This document shows, one piece after another, positions 1 to 7,964 of a DNA stretch of 64,000 nt. The notes beneath the pieces were generated by a model that had not been told where the DNA came from, did not search any database, and saw only the letters and a list, made by a program, of their open reading frames with translations. A program made the position numbers and the translations under genes. Origin of the DNA: Ponticoccus litoralis (GTDB lineage: Bacteria > Pseudomonadota > Alphaproteobacteria > Rhodobacterales > Rhodobacteraceae); assembly GCF_039769985.1 (NCBI RefSeq), contig NZ_JBDNCH010000002.1, positions 248,001-312,000 of the forward strand, in the 5' to 3' direction. The stretch's first letter is position 1; each line of letters begins with the position of its first letter.

Positions 1-36
1 CACCAGCCCACCAAGCCGCGCTGTCGCGCAGCCTGA
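1..36 (+). CDS. 3' end of an upstream prophage gene (partial)
   Basis: One forward frame is open from the window edge and stops at TGA 34-36, leaving about 11 C-terminal residues ending in Ala-Ala. The next gene starts 20 bases later behind a good ribosome binding site, and the following gene also ends in Ala-Ala-TGA before an almost identical spacer. This suggests a real gene end rather than chance, but the piece is too short to identify. Confidence 0.3.
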   Translation, partial: HQPTKPRCRAA

Positions 37-56
37 GCGGCGAGAGGAGACGACAC

Positions 57-296
57 ATGGCAACCGAGACACGCGTCACCGAATGGCAGGAATGCAAGGA
101 CGGCCCCCGGTATCCGGGCCTCTCGCACGGCGGATACACCCACTATCGCATCTGGCAGCAGTTCGACGGCCTGCGCTGGTTTCAGCGTCACGAATGGTCG
201 CGCGCCGATGGCTCCAGCGAAATGGGGAACTGGATCAACGGCATTCGCAATTGGGTGTCCTCTGCAACCCCTGCCCCGGCTGAGCAAGCCGCCTGA
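57..296 (+). CDS. Hypothetical prophage protein (79 aa)
   Basis: I do not recognise this 79-residue protein. It is rich in Trp, Tyr, Arg and Gly (for example WQQFDGLRWFQRHEW) and shows no signal peptide or membrane segment, so it is probably a small soluble protein. The ATG follows a GAGAGGAGA ribosome binding site. The same 5' leader, AGAGGAGACGACACATG, is repeated in front of the next gene, so both are probably translated at similar strength from one polycistronic early phage transcript. No function can be assigned. Confidence 0.6.
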   Translation: MATETRVTEWQECKDGPRYPGLSHGGYTHYRIWQQFDGLRWFQRHEWSRADGSSEMGNWINGIRNWVSSATPAPAEQAA

Positions 297-309
297 GAGG
301 AGACGACAC

Positions 310-645
310 ATGTACCTCATCACCTATACCGCCGAATGGAGAAGCCAGCACGAGGGCGTGGTCGAGTGCATTCGCATGGAGAACGAGACCCGCGAAGCAC
401 GGGCGCCCGGCACGCTCAAGGAAGCCGTTGCATCGGTCGAGGACGGGCTGCTCGACATTCGCGGCGTCGAAAGCGTTCGGGTCATCCATGCCGATGTGGA
501 GGCCGGGATCTGCGCGGACGTGACCGACCTGGTTCTGAACGAACTGCGGTCCATCGCCTCCTCCGAGAGCGACACGCCGCGCGGTGCGTGGATGCACGAG
601 CATCCGGCCCTGTTCCCCTTCGGCTTCGGCATGGCCGCTGAGTGA
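310..645 (+). CDS. Hypothetical prophage protein (111 aa)
   Basis: Small soluble protein of 111 residues with no family I recognise. I place the start at ATG 310, although the frame is open further upstream, because that ATG sits behind the same AGAGGAGACGACAC leader that precedes the gene at 57. The sequence is acidic, with an alternating beta/alpha look (ITYTAEWRS, SVRVIHADVE) suggesting a compact alpha/beta fold. The stop overlaps the GTG start of the next small gene (GTGA), so translation is probably coupled. Confidence 0.6.
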   Translation: MYLITYTAEWRSQHEGVVECIRMENETREARAPGTLKEAVASVEDGLLDIRGVESVRVIHADVEAGICADVTDLVLNELRSIASSESDTPRGAWMHEHPALFPFGFGMAAE

Positions 646-755
646 ACGCCGTGCGCCTCGCCGACTGGACCCTCCTTGCCGTCGCTTCCCTCGCCACCGG
701 CTGGGGCATCGCGGTTGCCATCGAAGTCATCAACTCGACCTGTGGAGCCTGCTGA
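642..755 (+). CDS. Tiny single-span membrane protein (37 aa)
   Basis: A GTG start overlaps the stop codon of the preceding gene (GTGA at 642-645), and the frame ends at TGA 753-755, one base before the ATG of the ERF gene. The predicted product has 37 residues, with one hydrophobic helix of about 20 residues (WTLLAVASLATGWGIAVAIE) after a short charged start. Size, overlap and position fit the small membrane proteins often found in phage early operons. No function is assigned. The call rests on its exact fit between two genes; it could still be non-coding spacer. Confidence 0.45.
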   Translation: MNAVRLADWTLLAVASLATGWGIAVAIEVINSTCGAC

Positions 756-756
756 A

Positions 757-1560
757 ATGAACGCTGTGACCAAACATCAGGCCCACGAGGCCATCCCTGC
801 CGATCCGATGGTGAGCATGATCGAGCGACTTGTGCTGAACCCCGACGCCGACCTCGACAAGATGGAACGGATGATTGCGCTCAAGCGTGATTATGACCGG
901 GACAATGCGCGGATCGCGTTCGCAGCCGCGCTGGCCGGTGCCCGCGCTGAGATCCCGCCGATCATGAAGGATGCAACGGTCGATTTCAGCACCAGCAAGG
1001 GCCGCACGCACTACAAGCACGAGACGTTGGCCGGGATTGCCAAGGTCATCGATCCGATCCTTTCGCGGTTCGGCCTGTCCTATCGCTTCCGCACTGACCA
1101 AGGGCAAGGCGGTGTCAGGGTGACGTGCATCATCGCTCACGCCAACGGACACAGCGAGGAAACATCCCTTGCCTGCGCCCCCGATGGGTCTGGCTCGAAG
1201 AACCCGTTTCAGGCTGTGGGCAGCGCCGTAACCTACTTGCAGCGGTACACGCTAAAGGCCGCTCTTGGGCTGTCCGCAGAGGTTGACGACGACGCGCAGG
1301 GCGCGGCGCCGCGCCCCGGTCAAAACCGCCAGCCTGAGCCGCCCGCATTCAACCCCCGCGCCGCAGCCGACCGCCTGATCACAGCGATCAACCGGCGCAA
1401 GGGCAACCGCGATGATCTGGCTGAACTCTGGGAGACGGAGAAGGCGACCAGAGACGAACTGCCCGACGATCTGTTCGCGGAAGTGAAGGCAAAGTTCATC
1501 GCCGCCGCTCCCAAGACCCCGACAGCCGCAGAAATCGACCCGAACGAAATCCCCTACTGA
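757..1560 (+). CDS. ERF-family single-strand annealing recombinase
   Basis: ERF proteins anneal complementary single strands during phage recombination and genome circularisation, like P22 Erf and Red beta. The N-terminal half (about residues 20-180) carries the family features: the segment ALAGARAEIPPIMKD, then THYKHETLAGI, and the hallmark GSAVTYLQRYTLKAALGL. The C-terminal third is a charged, Pro-rich tail, as is usual. The ATG at 757 lies one base after the stop of the preceding gene; an upstream in-frame ATG at 676 would overlap two genes and is not preferred. With the HNH nuclease downstream this defines a phage recombination module. Length (267 aa) is normal. Confidence 0.85.
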   Translation: MNAVTKHQAHEAIPADPMVSMIERLVLNPDADLDKMERMIALKRDYDRDNARIAFAAALAGARAEIPPIMKDATVDFSTSKGRTHYKHETLAGIAKVIDPILSRFGLSYRFRTDQGQGGVRVTCIIAHANGHSEETSLACAPDGSGSKNPFQAVGSAVTYLQRYTLKAALGLSAEVDDDAQGAAPRPGQNRQPEPPAFNPRAAADRLITAINRRKGNRDDLAELWETEKATRDELPDDLFAEVKAKFIAAAPKTPTAAEIDPNEIPY

Positions 1561-1570
1561 GGACTCCGCC

Positions 1571-2269
1571 ATGAACGACATGACCCCTGCCGCTGGCCAC
1601 AATCGACCGCCGGACCCGCTGAACGAGGCCCTCGCGCCCTATGGCGACTTCATCACTGAGGCCGAAGGCTGGCTTGACGGCGAACCGGTCAAGGACGAGG
1701 CCGCGATGAACGCGGTTGATGCTCTGGCCAAGGAAATCAAGGCGGCAAAGAAGGACGTGACTGCCGCGCAGAAGTCGGAGAGCGCGCCCCTGCACGACGC
1801 ATGGAAAGAGGCGCTGAACCGCTACAAGCCCACGCTGGACGATCTTGACCGCATTTCCAAGGGCCTCGCCGCTCTGGTGGGCGGCTTCAAGCGCAAGCTG
1901 GCCGAAGAGAAGCGCGCCGCCGAGCGCAAGGCATGGGAAGAGGCCGAGGCCAAGCGCCGCGCCGCCGAGGAAGCGGACCGCAAAGCGGACACCGCGAACA
2001 TCGAAGAACAGCGCGCCGCCGAGGAAGCCCGCCGGGAAGCAATGGAAGCCGAGAAGGCCGCGCAGGCGGCCCGCAAGGACGCCGGTGCGGTCAAGGGCCT
2101 GCGCAAGGTCACGCGCTACGAAATCACCGACCACAAAGACGCACTGCACGACATTGCACGCCACGACAGGGACGCGATCACGGCGTTCATCGAGGAATAC
2201 GTGCGCAAGAACCACAAGGCCCGCCCGATTACTGGCGTGCGCGTGTGGGAAGAGCGGGAAGCGTTCTGA
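1571..2269 (+). CDS. Coiled-coil prophage protein next to ERF (232 aa)
   Basis: The 232-residue protein has an N-terminal segment with GHNRPPDP, a long Ala/Glu/Lys/Arg-rich helix (about residues 60-170) almost certainly forming a coiled coil, and a small C-terminal domain ending in ITGVRVWEEREAF. Proteins of this layout are common directly after single-strand annealing protein genes in alphaproteobacterial prophages; their biochemical role is unknown to me. It is separated from ERF by only 10 bases containing GAGGA, and its TGA overlaps the ATG of the next gene, so it belongs to the same operon. A role accessory to recombination is inference from position only. Confidence 0.6.
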   Translation: MNDMTPAAGHNRPPDPLNEALAPYGDFITEAEGWLDGEPVKDEAAMNAVDALAKEIKAAKKDVTAAQKSESAPLHDAWKEALNRYKPTLDDLDRISKGLAALVGGFKRKLAEEKRAAERKAWEEAEAKRRAAEEADRKADTANIEEQRAAEEARREAMEAEKAAQAARKDAGAVKGLRKVTRYEITDHKDALHDIARHDRDAITAFIEEYVRKNHKARPITGVRVWEEREAF

Positions 2270-2442
2270 TGACCGCCGCCGACATCTTCGACGCCTACCA
2301 AGATCGCGTCTCCGCGAACAGGTCACCGCAGGGGCCGGATCGTGACGCCATTGCTGAAGACCTGGCATCTGAAAGCGGTCTAACCAAAGCCGAGGTAGAT
2401 GAGATCATCACCGGCTACCTGATCGGCGTGGGGGCTGGTTGA
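2269..2442 (+). CDS. Small hypothetical prophage protein (57 aa)
   Basis: The ATG at 2269 overlaps the previous stop (TGATG) and the frame ends at TGA 2442, which itself overlaps the next ATG. The product is 57 residues, acidic and probably all-helical (DIFDAYQDRV, RDAIAEDLASESGLTKAEVDEII). The C-terminal helical pair recalls a small helix-turn-helix-like bundle, but I see no convincing DNA-binding signature. Overlapping starts and stops on both sides support it as a genuine gene of the early operon. Confidence 0.55.
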   Translation: MTAADIFDAYQDRVSANRSPQGPDRDAIAEDLASESGLTKAEVDEIITGYLIGVGAG

Positions 2443-2945
2443 TGGAGTATCGCGCCCGATGGATAGGCGGCGTTCTGCGCCTGATGACCAACCAGCCTCC
2501 CGCGCTGGACGAAGGCGAGGCCGTGTTCGTGTCCATCGAGCGCGCCCGCTCGCCCCAGAGCCACAAGCACCAGTTCGCGTGGATCAACGACGCATGGGCC
2601 AGCCTACCCGATAGTTGCCTCGGTATGCCGTGGGCGGAGACGCCGGAGACCCTTCGCAAGCACGCTCTCATCGCGACCGGGTTTCATCGCACCTACACGC
2701 TCGACTGTGGGGCCAACGCCACCGCGCGGCGGATCAAGGCGGAACTGGTCCGTGCCGAGGCCCGCGCCGAGGGGTACGCGATCGGTCAGGTTCGCGGCCC
2801 GGTGCTGACCATCTGGACGCCGGAGAGCCAGTCAACCCGCGCCATGGGCAGGGAGCGCTTCCAGGAGAGCAAGACCGCCATCTTGGACTGGATCGCTGAC
2901 AAGCTGGGTGTGACGGCTGACGATCTGCGGAGGAGCGCAGCATGA
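2442..2945 (+). CDS. Hypothetical prophage protein (167 aa)
   Basis: I prefer ATG 2442, overlapping the preceding TGA, over the in-frame TTG three bases upstream. The 167-residue protein contains SPQSHKHQFAWINDAW, then PETLRKHALIATGF, and a C-terminal segment ESKTAILDWIADKLG. This architecture recurs in alphaproteobacterial prophage replication regions and is usually annotated as hypothetical; I cannot name a function. Its end overlaps the HNH nuclease start by four bases, indicating translational coupling. Confidence 0.6.
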   Translation: MEYRARWIGGVLRLMTNQPPALDEGEAVFVSIERARSPQSHKHQFAWINDAWASLPDSCLGMPWAETPETLRKHALIATGFHRTYTLDCGANATARRIKAELVRAEARAEGYAIGQVRGPVLTIWTPESQSTRAMGRERFQESKTAILDWIADKLGVTADDLRRSAA

Positions 2946-3343
2946 CCCTCGCACGCAAGACACCTCTTCGCGCGAAGACCCGGATCAAGCCCGTGTCGGA
3001 CAAGCGCCGCAAGCACCGGTCCAGCGCCGCTGGTCAAGCCGATCTGGATTACATGCGCCGCGTCAAAGCACTGCCCTGCTGCGCCTGCGGCAAGCACGGC
3101 CCGACCGATGCGCACCACTGCCGCGACCTGCCCGACTTCAATGAGCGCGGCCTGTACACCCGCCTCCCCGGCGCCGGGTCCAAGTCCGGCGACCGCGACA
3201 CCATTCCGCTCTGCGGCGGCCCTAGCGGTTGCCACAGCCTCTTCCACAAGAACCGCGCCGAATTCCATCGGCGGCATGGCAAGGATTACGGCTTCATCGC
3301 CCCGACCCGCGCCGCCCTTTCCAGCATGGAGATTGACTTCTAA
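2942..3343 (+). CDS. Ref-type (RecA-dependent) HNH nuclease
   Basis: The 133-residue protein resembles the RecA-dependent nuclease family typified by phage P1 Ref, which cuts DNA held in a RecA D-loop. The basic N-terminus (TPLRAKTRIKPVSDKRRKHR) matches the DNA-tracking arm of that family. The globular part carries Cys and His positions expected of the HNH/zinc core: LPCCACGKHG, DAHHCRDLP, TIPLCGGPSGCHSLFHKN and FHRRHG. It lies four genes after the annealing protein, consistent with a recombination module. It overlaps its neighbours at both ends by a few bases. A general HNH endonuclease is the fallback reading. Confidence 0.75.
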   Translation: MTLARKTPLRAKTRIKPVSDKRRKHRSSAAGQADLDYMRRVKALPCCACGKHGPTDAHHCRDLPDFNERGLYTRLPGAGSKSGDRDTIPLCGGPSGCHSLFHKNRAEFHRRHGKDYGFIAPTRAALSSMEIDF

Positions 3344-3588
3344 TGTCGCCCCAAGAGAACGACAACGGGCTCAGTCCCACTGCTGAATTCACTCGTGACC
3401 TGCTGCGCGCTCACCAGAAAGCGCAGGAAGCTCGCGTACCCATCGAAAGCTGCGCCCGCATTGCAGCAGGCTTTGCGGAGGATCTCGCTGACCTCGCGAA
3501 CGATAGCCAGTGGCCTGACACGCTCCTGACGACCATAGATGAAGCTAGGGCGCAACTCGCTGCCCGAAAGGAAGGGGGTGCCGCATGA
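3343..3588 (+). CDS. Hypothetical prophage protein (81 aa)
   Basis: The ATG overlaps the TAA stop of the nuclease gene and the end overlaps the next ATG. The product is an 81-residue, mostly helical, mildly acidic protein (TRDLLRAHQKAQEARV, ARIAAGFAEDLADLAND) with no signal or membrane segment. I do not recognise a family. It is probably a small regulatory or accessory phage protein; only its perfectly tiled position supports it as real. Confidence 0.5.
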   Translation: MSPQENDNGLSPTAEFTRDLLRAHQKAQEARVPIESCARIAAGFAEDLADLANDSQWPDTLLTTIDEARAQLAARKEGGAA

Positions 3589-3770
3589 GGCCCACCAACG
3601 ACAAAATCCCCCGCACGCCCGAGGCATTGGTCAGCTTCCAGAGCGGCGACCGTCGTCGCACCTCGCGGACACTGAGTCCCCGAGCCTACGGTTCCGTGGC
3701 GGTCCGCTGGGCAATCGTGATCATCGTGATTTCTGCCGCCTGCCTTACAGCTGTGAGGGTGTTCGAATGA
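3585..3770 (+). CDS. Small single-span membrane protein (61 aa)
   Basis: The 61-residue product has a basic soluble N-terminal half (GDRRRTSRTLSPRAYG) and one C-terminal hydrophobic helix (VAVRWAIVIIVISAACLTAV), so it would sit in the inner membrane with its N-terminus in the cytoplasm. Its ATG overlaps the preceding stop (ATGA at 3585) and its stop overlaps the ATG of the methyltransferase-like gene. No function is recognised. Confidence 0.45.
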   Translation: MRPTNDKIPRTPEALVSFQSGDRRRTSRTLSPRAYGSVAVRWAIVIIVISAACLTAVRVFE

Positions 3771-4459
3771 GCCTACCGCTGCGCGTCCTCATCGGCTGCG
3801 AGACCTCCGGCATCGCCCGTCGCGCCTTCGCCGCCCTCGGCCATGACGTCTGGTCCTGCGACATCGAGGCGGTCGAGGACGGTTCGAACCGGCACATCCG
3901 CTGCGATATCCGCGACGGCATCTTGCACGAGGGCTGGGATTTGCTCTGCGTGATGCACCCGCCCTGCACCCGGCTTTGCCGATCCGGTCGACGGTGGATG
4001 TCCGGGCCGGGGAAATGGACGCCGCCCAAGCGCCTGCCCAAGGGCCGCACCTGGGACGACATGAAGGCCGAGTTCGAGGAAGGCGTCGACATCTTCACCG
4101 CCTGCTGGTCCGCGCCCATCCCCCGCCGCGCAATCGAGAACCCCGAGATGAACGACCTCGCGCGGGACCGAATGCTTGCCGATCTTCCCGCCCCTCAGGT
4201 GGTCCAGCCGTTCTGGTTCGGAGAACCCGCCTACAAGGCGACCGGTTGGTACCTGGCCGGCCTACCCGGGTTGGCCGAGACCGCGCGCCTGCCCGAGCCC
4301 GACCACGGCAGCGACGAGTGGAAGCGCTGGAACCGCGTGCACCGCATGCCGCCCGGCCCCGAGCGCGCCCGCCTTCGCAGCCGGTCCTTCCCCGGCATGA
4401 TGACCGCCGCGGCCCAACAGTGGGGTGGCTACGCCCTCGCACAGGAGACAGCAGCATGA
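3767..4459 (+). CDS. Phage DNA methyltransferase-like protein
   Basis: The 230-residue protein begins with a Rossmann-type strand and loop (RVLIGCETSGIARRAFAALG) followed by VWSCDIE and IRCDIRD, as in the SAM-binding half of cytosine-5 DNA methyltransferases. It then has MHPPCTRLCRSG, which resembles the Pro-Cys catalytic loop. The rest lacks the usual target-recognition domain. Related phage proteins are variously annotated as DNA methyltransferase or unknown, so activity is uncertain. The start at 3767 overlaps the preceding stop (ATGA). Modification of phage DNA is the likeliest role. It may also be catalytically dead. Confidence 0.55.
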   Translation: MSLPLRVLIGCETSGIARRAFAALGHDVWSCDIEAVEDGSNRHIRCDIRDGILHEGWDLLCVMHPPCTRLCRSGRRWMSGPGKWTPPKRLPKGRTWDDMKAEFEEGVDIFTACWSAPIPRRAIENPEMNDLARDRMLADLPAPQVVQPFWFGEPAYKATGWYLAGLPGLAETARLPEPDHGSDEWKRWNRVHRMPPGPERARLRSRSFPGMMTAAAQQWGGYALAQETAA

Positions 4460-5479
4460 CCCGTCGCAAAGTAGACATCCGCCTGCACGATACCAGCATT
4501 GGTGTGTGGCAAGATGATCCCAATGACCCGACCTTTCGCGCGGAAATCTACAGCGGCTTGATCCGGGTGATGCGGGATCATGGCTGGGCGGTCCATGAGG
4601 ATCCGAATATTCGCAAACATTACCGCTGCTTAAACCCGGACCACCGATTGGCTGCTAAGGGTCCGCTGCGCGCCTCCATTGAAATCACTGGCCGCGCGGT
4701 CAAGTTCGAAATTTGGTCCGCGAATGCGCGCCAATCCAACAGGAACGGACGGCGCTATGACTTCGATAAGCTGGACCGGATGCCATTCCTGGACCAAAAG
4801 CGCTTTCATCTCGAATGCATCCGCCTGACCGATTGGCTCATGGAGCGCTGCGAAGCGAATGTGACCCGTGGGCGCGAGAATGGTCTGACAGCCGATCAGC
4901 GCATTGCCAAAGCTTACGCAGAGTCTTGGCATAGCGACAAAGAACTCTACCGCCCGGTCTGCCGGATTGACGGCAACCGCACAAGCGCCGACGGGATGCT
5001 GATCGAACATGGGCAAATCGTCTGGTTCGCAGGACGCGACGAGCCGCATTCGGCGCGGACAGGCTTTCTACAACATCAATAACATGTGGTGGGTGAAGGT
5101 CTCCCGCAACGATCTCCGAAACCTCTCCTGCTTTGAGCTTTTCACACAGGCGCCGAAAGACCTACGCCGCAAACGCAATGAGCGGCGCAGGCGGCAGCGT
5201 CTTGAAACTCTTTTGACCGAAGCCGTGCGCCGCTCGGACTATATGCGCGCGGGAGAGATCCAGCGCATATTGTTCGGGGCCGAGGAAGTTTACCGGATTT
5301 GGTCGCGCAAGCATGATGCTTTTTACAGCTCGAACCTATCCGGCTACACCAGCGACGGGATATCGGCTGGCCGATACACCCGCGCCGAAGCCGAGGCAGA
5401 GGTGCGCCGCGTACCGCACATCCTCTCGCTGGTCACGCCGAAAGGAAATCACGTCCGTTTCGATGAGGCCACCAGATGA
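4456..5479 (+). pseudogene. Hypothetical prophage protein, frame broken at about 5044 (340 aa if corrected)
   Basis: Two overlapping frames join into one plausible protein. The first runs 4456-5082, the second covers about 5045-5479. At 5041-5047 the DNA reads GAGCCGC; dropping one C (GAGCGC) fuses the frames so that FAGRDE continues as RIRRGQAFYNINNMWW. The corrected protein has 340 residues, with an N-terminal part (VDIRLHDTSIGVWQDDP) and a C-terminal part with RRKRNERRRRQRLE and YRIWSRKHDAFY. This is a conserved-looking phage or plasmid protein of unknown role. The same GAGCCGC break occurs in unrelated genes in this window, so a consensus error is more likely than a dead gene. Confidence 0.6.
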
Positions 5480-5652
5480 CCGCGCCCCGCCCTCTCAGCG
5501 CCAAGGCCTTGCGAGAAGCCGCCCAGGTGGCTCGCGAGGAAGGCGTCACCATCGTGGTCAGGAATGGTGCGCGGGTGTATGAATTCACGCCAGACAGTCA
5601 AACAGCCAAGTCAGCGCAGGCGGCAGAAGGTTGGGAAGCGGCGTTCGAATGA
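5476..5652 (+). CDS. Small hypothetical protein preceding the integrase (58 aa)
   Basis: The ATG overlaps the previous stop (ATGA at 5476) and the TGA at 5650-5652 overlaps the integrase ATG. The 58-residue product begins PRPLSAKALREAAQVA, a helical element, followed by a beta-hairpin-like VTIVVRNGARVYEF. Small genes in this slot are often excisionases or regulators of integration, but I see no clear excisionase signature, so the role is only inferred from the tight coupling to the integrase. Confidence 0.55.
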   Translation: MTAPRPLSAKALREAAQVAREEGVTIVVRNGARVYEFTPDSQTAKSAQAAEGWEAAFE

Positions 5653-6698
5653 CCAGAGGCGTCAGGCTGAAAGGCATCAAGGTCGTCACGAAGCCTGACG
5701 GCAGGATCTACAAGTATCGCCGCGTGCGTGGCAAACTGGTGCCACTGCCGAACCTGGCCGAGAACAACCCGGACTTCCTGCGCGCCTATATTGAGGCCGA
5801 AGAAGTCGCGCCGCGCGACGATAGCCTTGCCAGCCTGATCGGCCTCTTCCTCGCCAGCCCGGACTTCAAGGCCCGTAAGGGGACGACGCAACAAGTCTGG
5901 CGGCGACGGTTGGCGAAGATGCAGGTTGAATACGGCACGGCCCCTGTGGCGAAGCTGACCACCGTTCACATCGAAAAGGCGCTTCGGAAGTTGCCGCCCG
6001 GCGCGGCGCGCTCTGATCGCACCATCTGGCGCGCGCTCATGGCCTACGCCAAGGCCGAGCACTGGCGCCCCGACAACCCGGCCAAAGACGCCGAGATCCG
6101 CGCCATGAAGGCGACACCACACGCCCCGTGGTCGCAAGAGGACGTTGACGCCTTCCGCGCCTTCTGGTCCTTCGGCACGCCGCAAAGGCAGGCTTTCGAG
6201 ATGCTGTTCTGGACCGCCGCCCGCTGCGTCGACGGTGTGCGAATCGGCTGGCAGAACGTCAGCTCCGACGGCTACCTCTCATTCACGCAGGAGAAGACCG
6301 GGGGCAACGTGCTACTGCCGGTCACGGCGCCCGTCGCCCCATTCCTTGAAGCGGATCGCAAGGCGTTCCTGCGGGCGGTCGAACCCGAGACGATATTCAC
6401 GAAGACCGCCTATGGTCGAAGCCGAAGCGTAAAGGGGCTTTCGAACCTGATCGCCAACGCGGCGCGGAAGGCCAAACTGACCGGCAGGACAGCCCACGGA
6501 TTGCGGAAGGCTCGGGCAATCATCCTGGCCGAGAACGGCTGGACGCCGCACCAGATCGGCGCATGGACGGGACACGAGACCTTGCAGGAAGTCAGCGAAT
6601 ACACTCGTGCCGCGAACAAAAAAGCACTGGTTTCTGGAAACTCGGCTGGAAACTCGCGGGGTGCTGTCGTGGATTGCCGTAGCAAATCAGGCAGTTAG
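5649..6698 (+). CDS. int: Tyrosine recombinase/integrase of the prophage
   Basis: The 349-residue site-specific recombinase has an N-terminal DNA-binding region, a SAM-like core-binding domain (about 60-140) and a C-terminal catalytic domain. Catalytic landmarks are Arg in FWTAARCVDG, HGLRKAR (HxxR), TGHETLQEVSEYTR with the trailing His and the nucleophilic Tyr near residue 318. I start at ATG 5649, which overlaps the previous stop, rather than TTG 5631. Its 3' end lies 10 bases from the 3' end of tRNA-Arg on the opposite strand, the classic arrangement of an element integrated in a tRNA gene. It should catalyse integration at, and with a directionality factor excision from, that site. Confidence 0.9.
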   Translation: MTRGVRLKGIKVVTKPDGRIYKYRRVRGKLVPLPNLAENNPDFLRAYIEAEEVAPRDDSLASLIGLFLASPDFKARKGTTQQVWRRRLAKMQVEYGTAPVAKLTTVHIEKALRKLPPGAARSDRTIWRALMAYAKAEHWRPDNPAKDAEIRAMKATPHAPWSQEDVDAFRAFWSFGTPQRQAFEMLFWTAARCVDGVRIGWQNVSSDGYLSFTQEKTGGNVLLPVTAPVAPFLEADRKAFLRAVEPETIFTKTAYGRSRSVKGLSNLIANAARKAKLTGRTAHGLRKARAIILAENGWTPHQIGAWTGHETLQEVSEYTRAANKKALVSGNSAGNSRGAVVDCRSKSGS

Positions 6699-6707
6699 AA
6701 AATTATG

Positions 6708-6784
<77 letters not shown>

Positions 6785-6846
6785 CTGCGCCGTCGTCTAA
6801 CCTGCAACGCGGACCTGCGCAAGACGCTTTCCCACGGGTTCTTCCG

Positions 6847-7860
6847 TCAGGCAGGCTTGTGCGCGACGGCCAGCATCGTCATCTCGGGGATCAGGTCGTC
6901 GATCTCGACCCCGGTAAAGCCTGCAGCCGTCAGCGCCTCGGCCAGCCATCCCGCGTCAAGAGAGCGGGCGCGGGGCGTGAAGGCGGTGTGCTGCAACTGC
7001 CAGAGCGCCGCCAGCTTCGGCCCGCTGCGGTCGGCGCGGACGACAAAATCGTGCAGCAGAAGCCGCCCGCCCGGGGCAAGCGAATCGTAGGCCCGCCGCA
7101 GCAGCCCGGCATGGGCCTCTCCGGGGACGCCGGAAAAGAGATAGGACATCAGCACCACGTCCTGATCCCCCGGCCAGCCGCACTCCAGCGCGTTGCCCTC
7201 GACATAGGTGATGCGGTCCGACAGCCCGGCCTCTGCCAGGTAGTCGCGCCCCAGCGCCGCGACGTTGGGAAAGTCGACGATGGTCGCCAACAGCCCCGGG
7301 TTGGCGGCGCAGAGCGTGATGGCAAAGGCCCCGGTGCCGCCGCCCAGATCCAGCAGCCTATGCGCGCCGGACAGGTCGACGCGCCGCAGCAGCTGCCGCG
7401 CCGGTCCCAGAGAGCCCGCGTGTTGCGAGCGGGAGTAAAGCCGCGCCTGTTCCGGGTCCGAGAACCACTCGGCATAGGAGCCAGTCGCATCCTCGGGCAG
7501 CCGGTCGGTCAGCGCATGGTCGATCTGGTCCAGCAGCCCGTACATCTGCCGCCCGACCTGAAGCCGCAGGTAGTCGCCGAAATCATGCTTGGCGCCCTTG
7601 ACCAGAAAGGCCTCGGCGGCGGGGGCGTTGCTGTAGGTGCCCCCCTCACCCACCACAAGACCCAGCCCTGCAAGCGCCGTCAGCAGGGTCTCTGCCCGGT
7701 CGGCATCCACCGCCGTGCGTTCGGCCAGTTGCGCGGCGGTGCTTGGCTGCCGGGACAGTTCGGTGAAGACCCCGACCTCGAGCGCCGCGAACAGCGCCTT
7801 GGACCCCATGAAGCCGAAAGCGATGTCGGACACCTGTTCCGCCGTTTCCAATGCTGCCAT
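6847..7860 (-). CDS. SAM-dependent methyltransferase, O-methyltransferase family (candidate DMSP-synthesis DsyB)
   Basis: The 337-residue enzyme has an N-terminal winged-helix dimerisation domain (FGFMGSKALFAALEVGVFTEL) and a C-terminal Rossmann domain with the SAM motif LLDLGGGTGAFAITL, then ATIVDFPNVA, as in acetylserotonin/hydroxyneurosporene O-methyltransferases. The sequence pattern, including SRSQHAGSLGPARQL and DQDVVLMSYLFSGV, reminds me of DsyB, the alphaproteobacterial methyltransferase acting on 4-methylthio-2-hydroxybutyrate in DMSP synthesis, but I cannot verify that by alignment. It stands alone between the tRNA and sufS, transcribed away from the prophage. The fallback is a small-molecule O/S-methyltransferase of unknown substrate. 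Confidence 0.7.
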   Translation of the reverse strand: MAALETAEQVSDIAFGFMGSKALFAALEVGVFTELSRQPSTAAQLAERTAVDADRAETLLTALAGLGLVVGEGGTYSNAPAAEAFLVKGAKHDFGDYLRLQVGRQMYGLLDQIDHALTDRLPEDATGSYAEWFSDPEQARLYSRSQHAGSLGPARQLLRRVDLSGAHRLLDLGGGTGAFAITLCAANPGLLATIVDFPNVAALGRDYLAEAGLSDRITYVEGNALECGWPGDQDVVLMSYLFSGVPGEAHAGLLRRAYDSLAPGGRLLLHDFVVRADRSGPKLAALWQLQHTAFTPRARSLDAGWLAEALTAAGFTGVEIDDLIPEMTMLAVAHKPA

Positions 7861-7964
7861 GGGGGTCCTCCGTTCTTGGCTTACCCCCTGCCTAGCGCAT
7901 TCGACCCCAATCTTCCAGAAACGACACCCGAATGTCGTAAACGGACCGCCCCGCTGCCCGCGGA

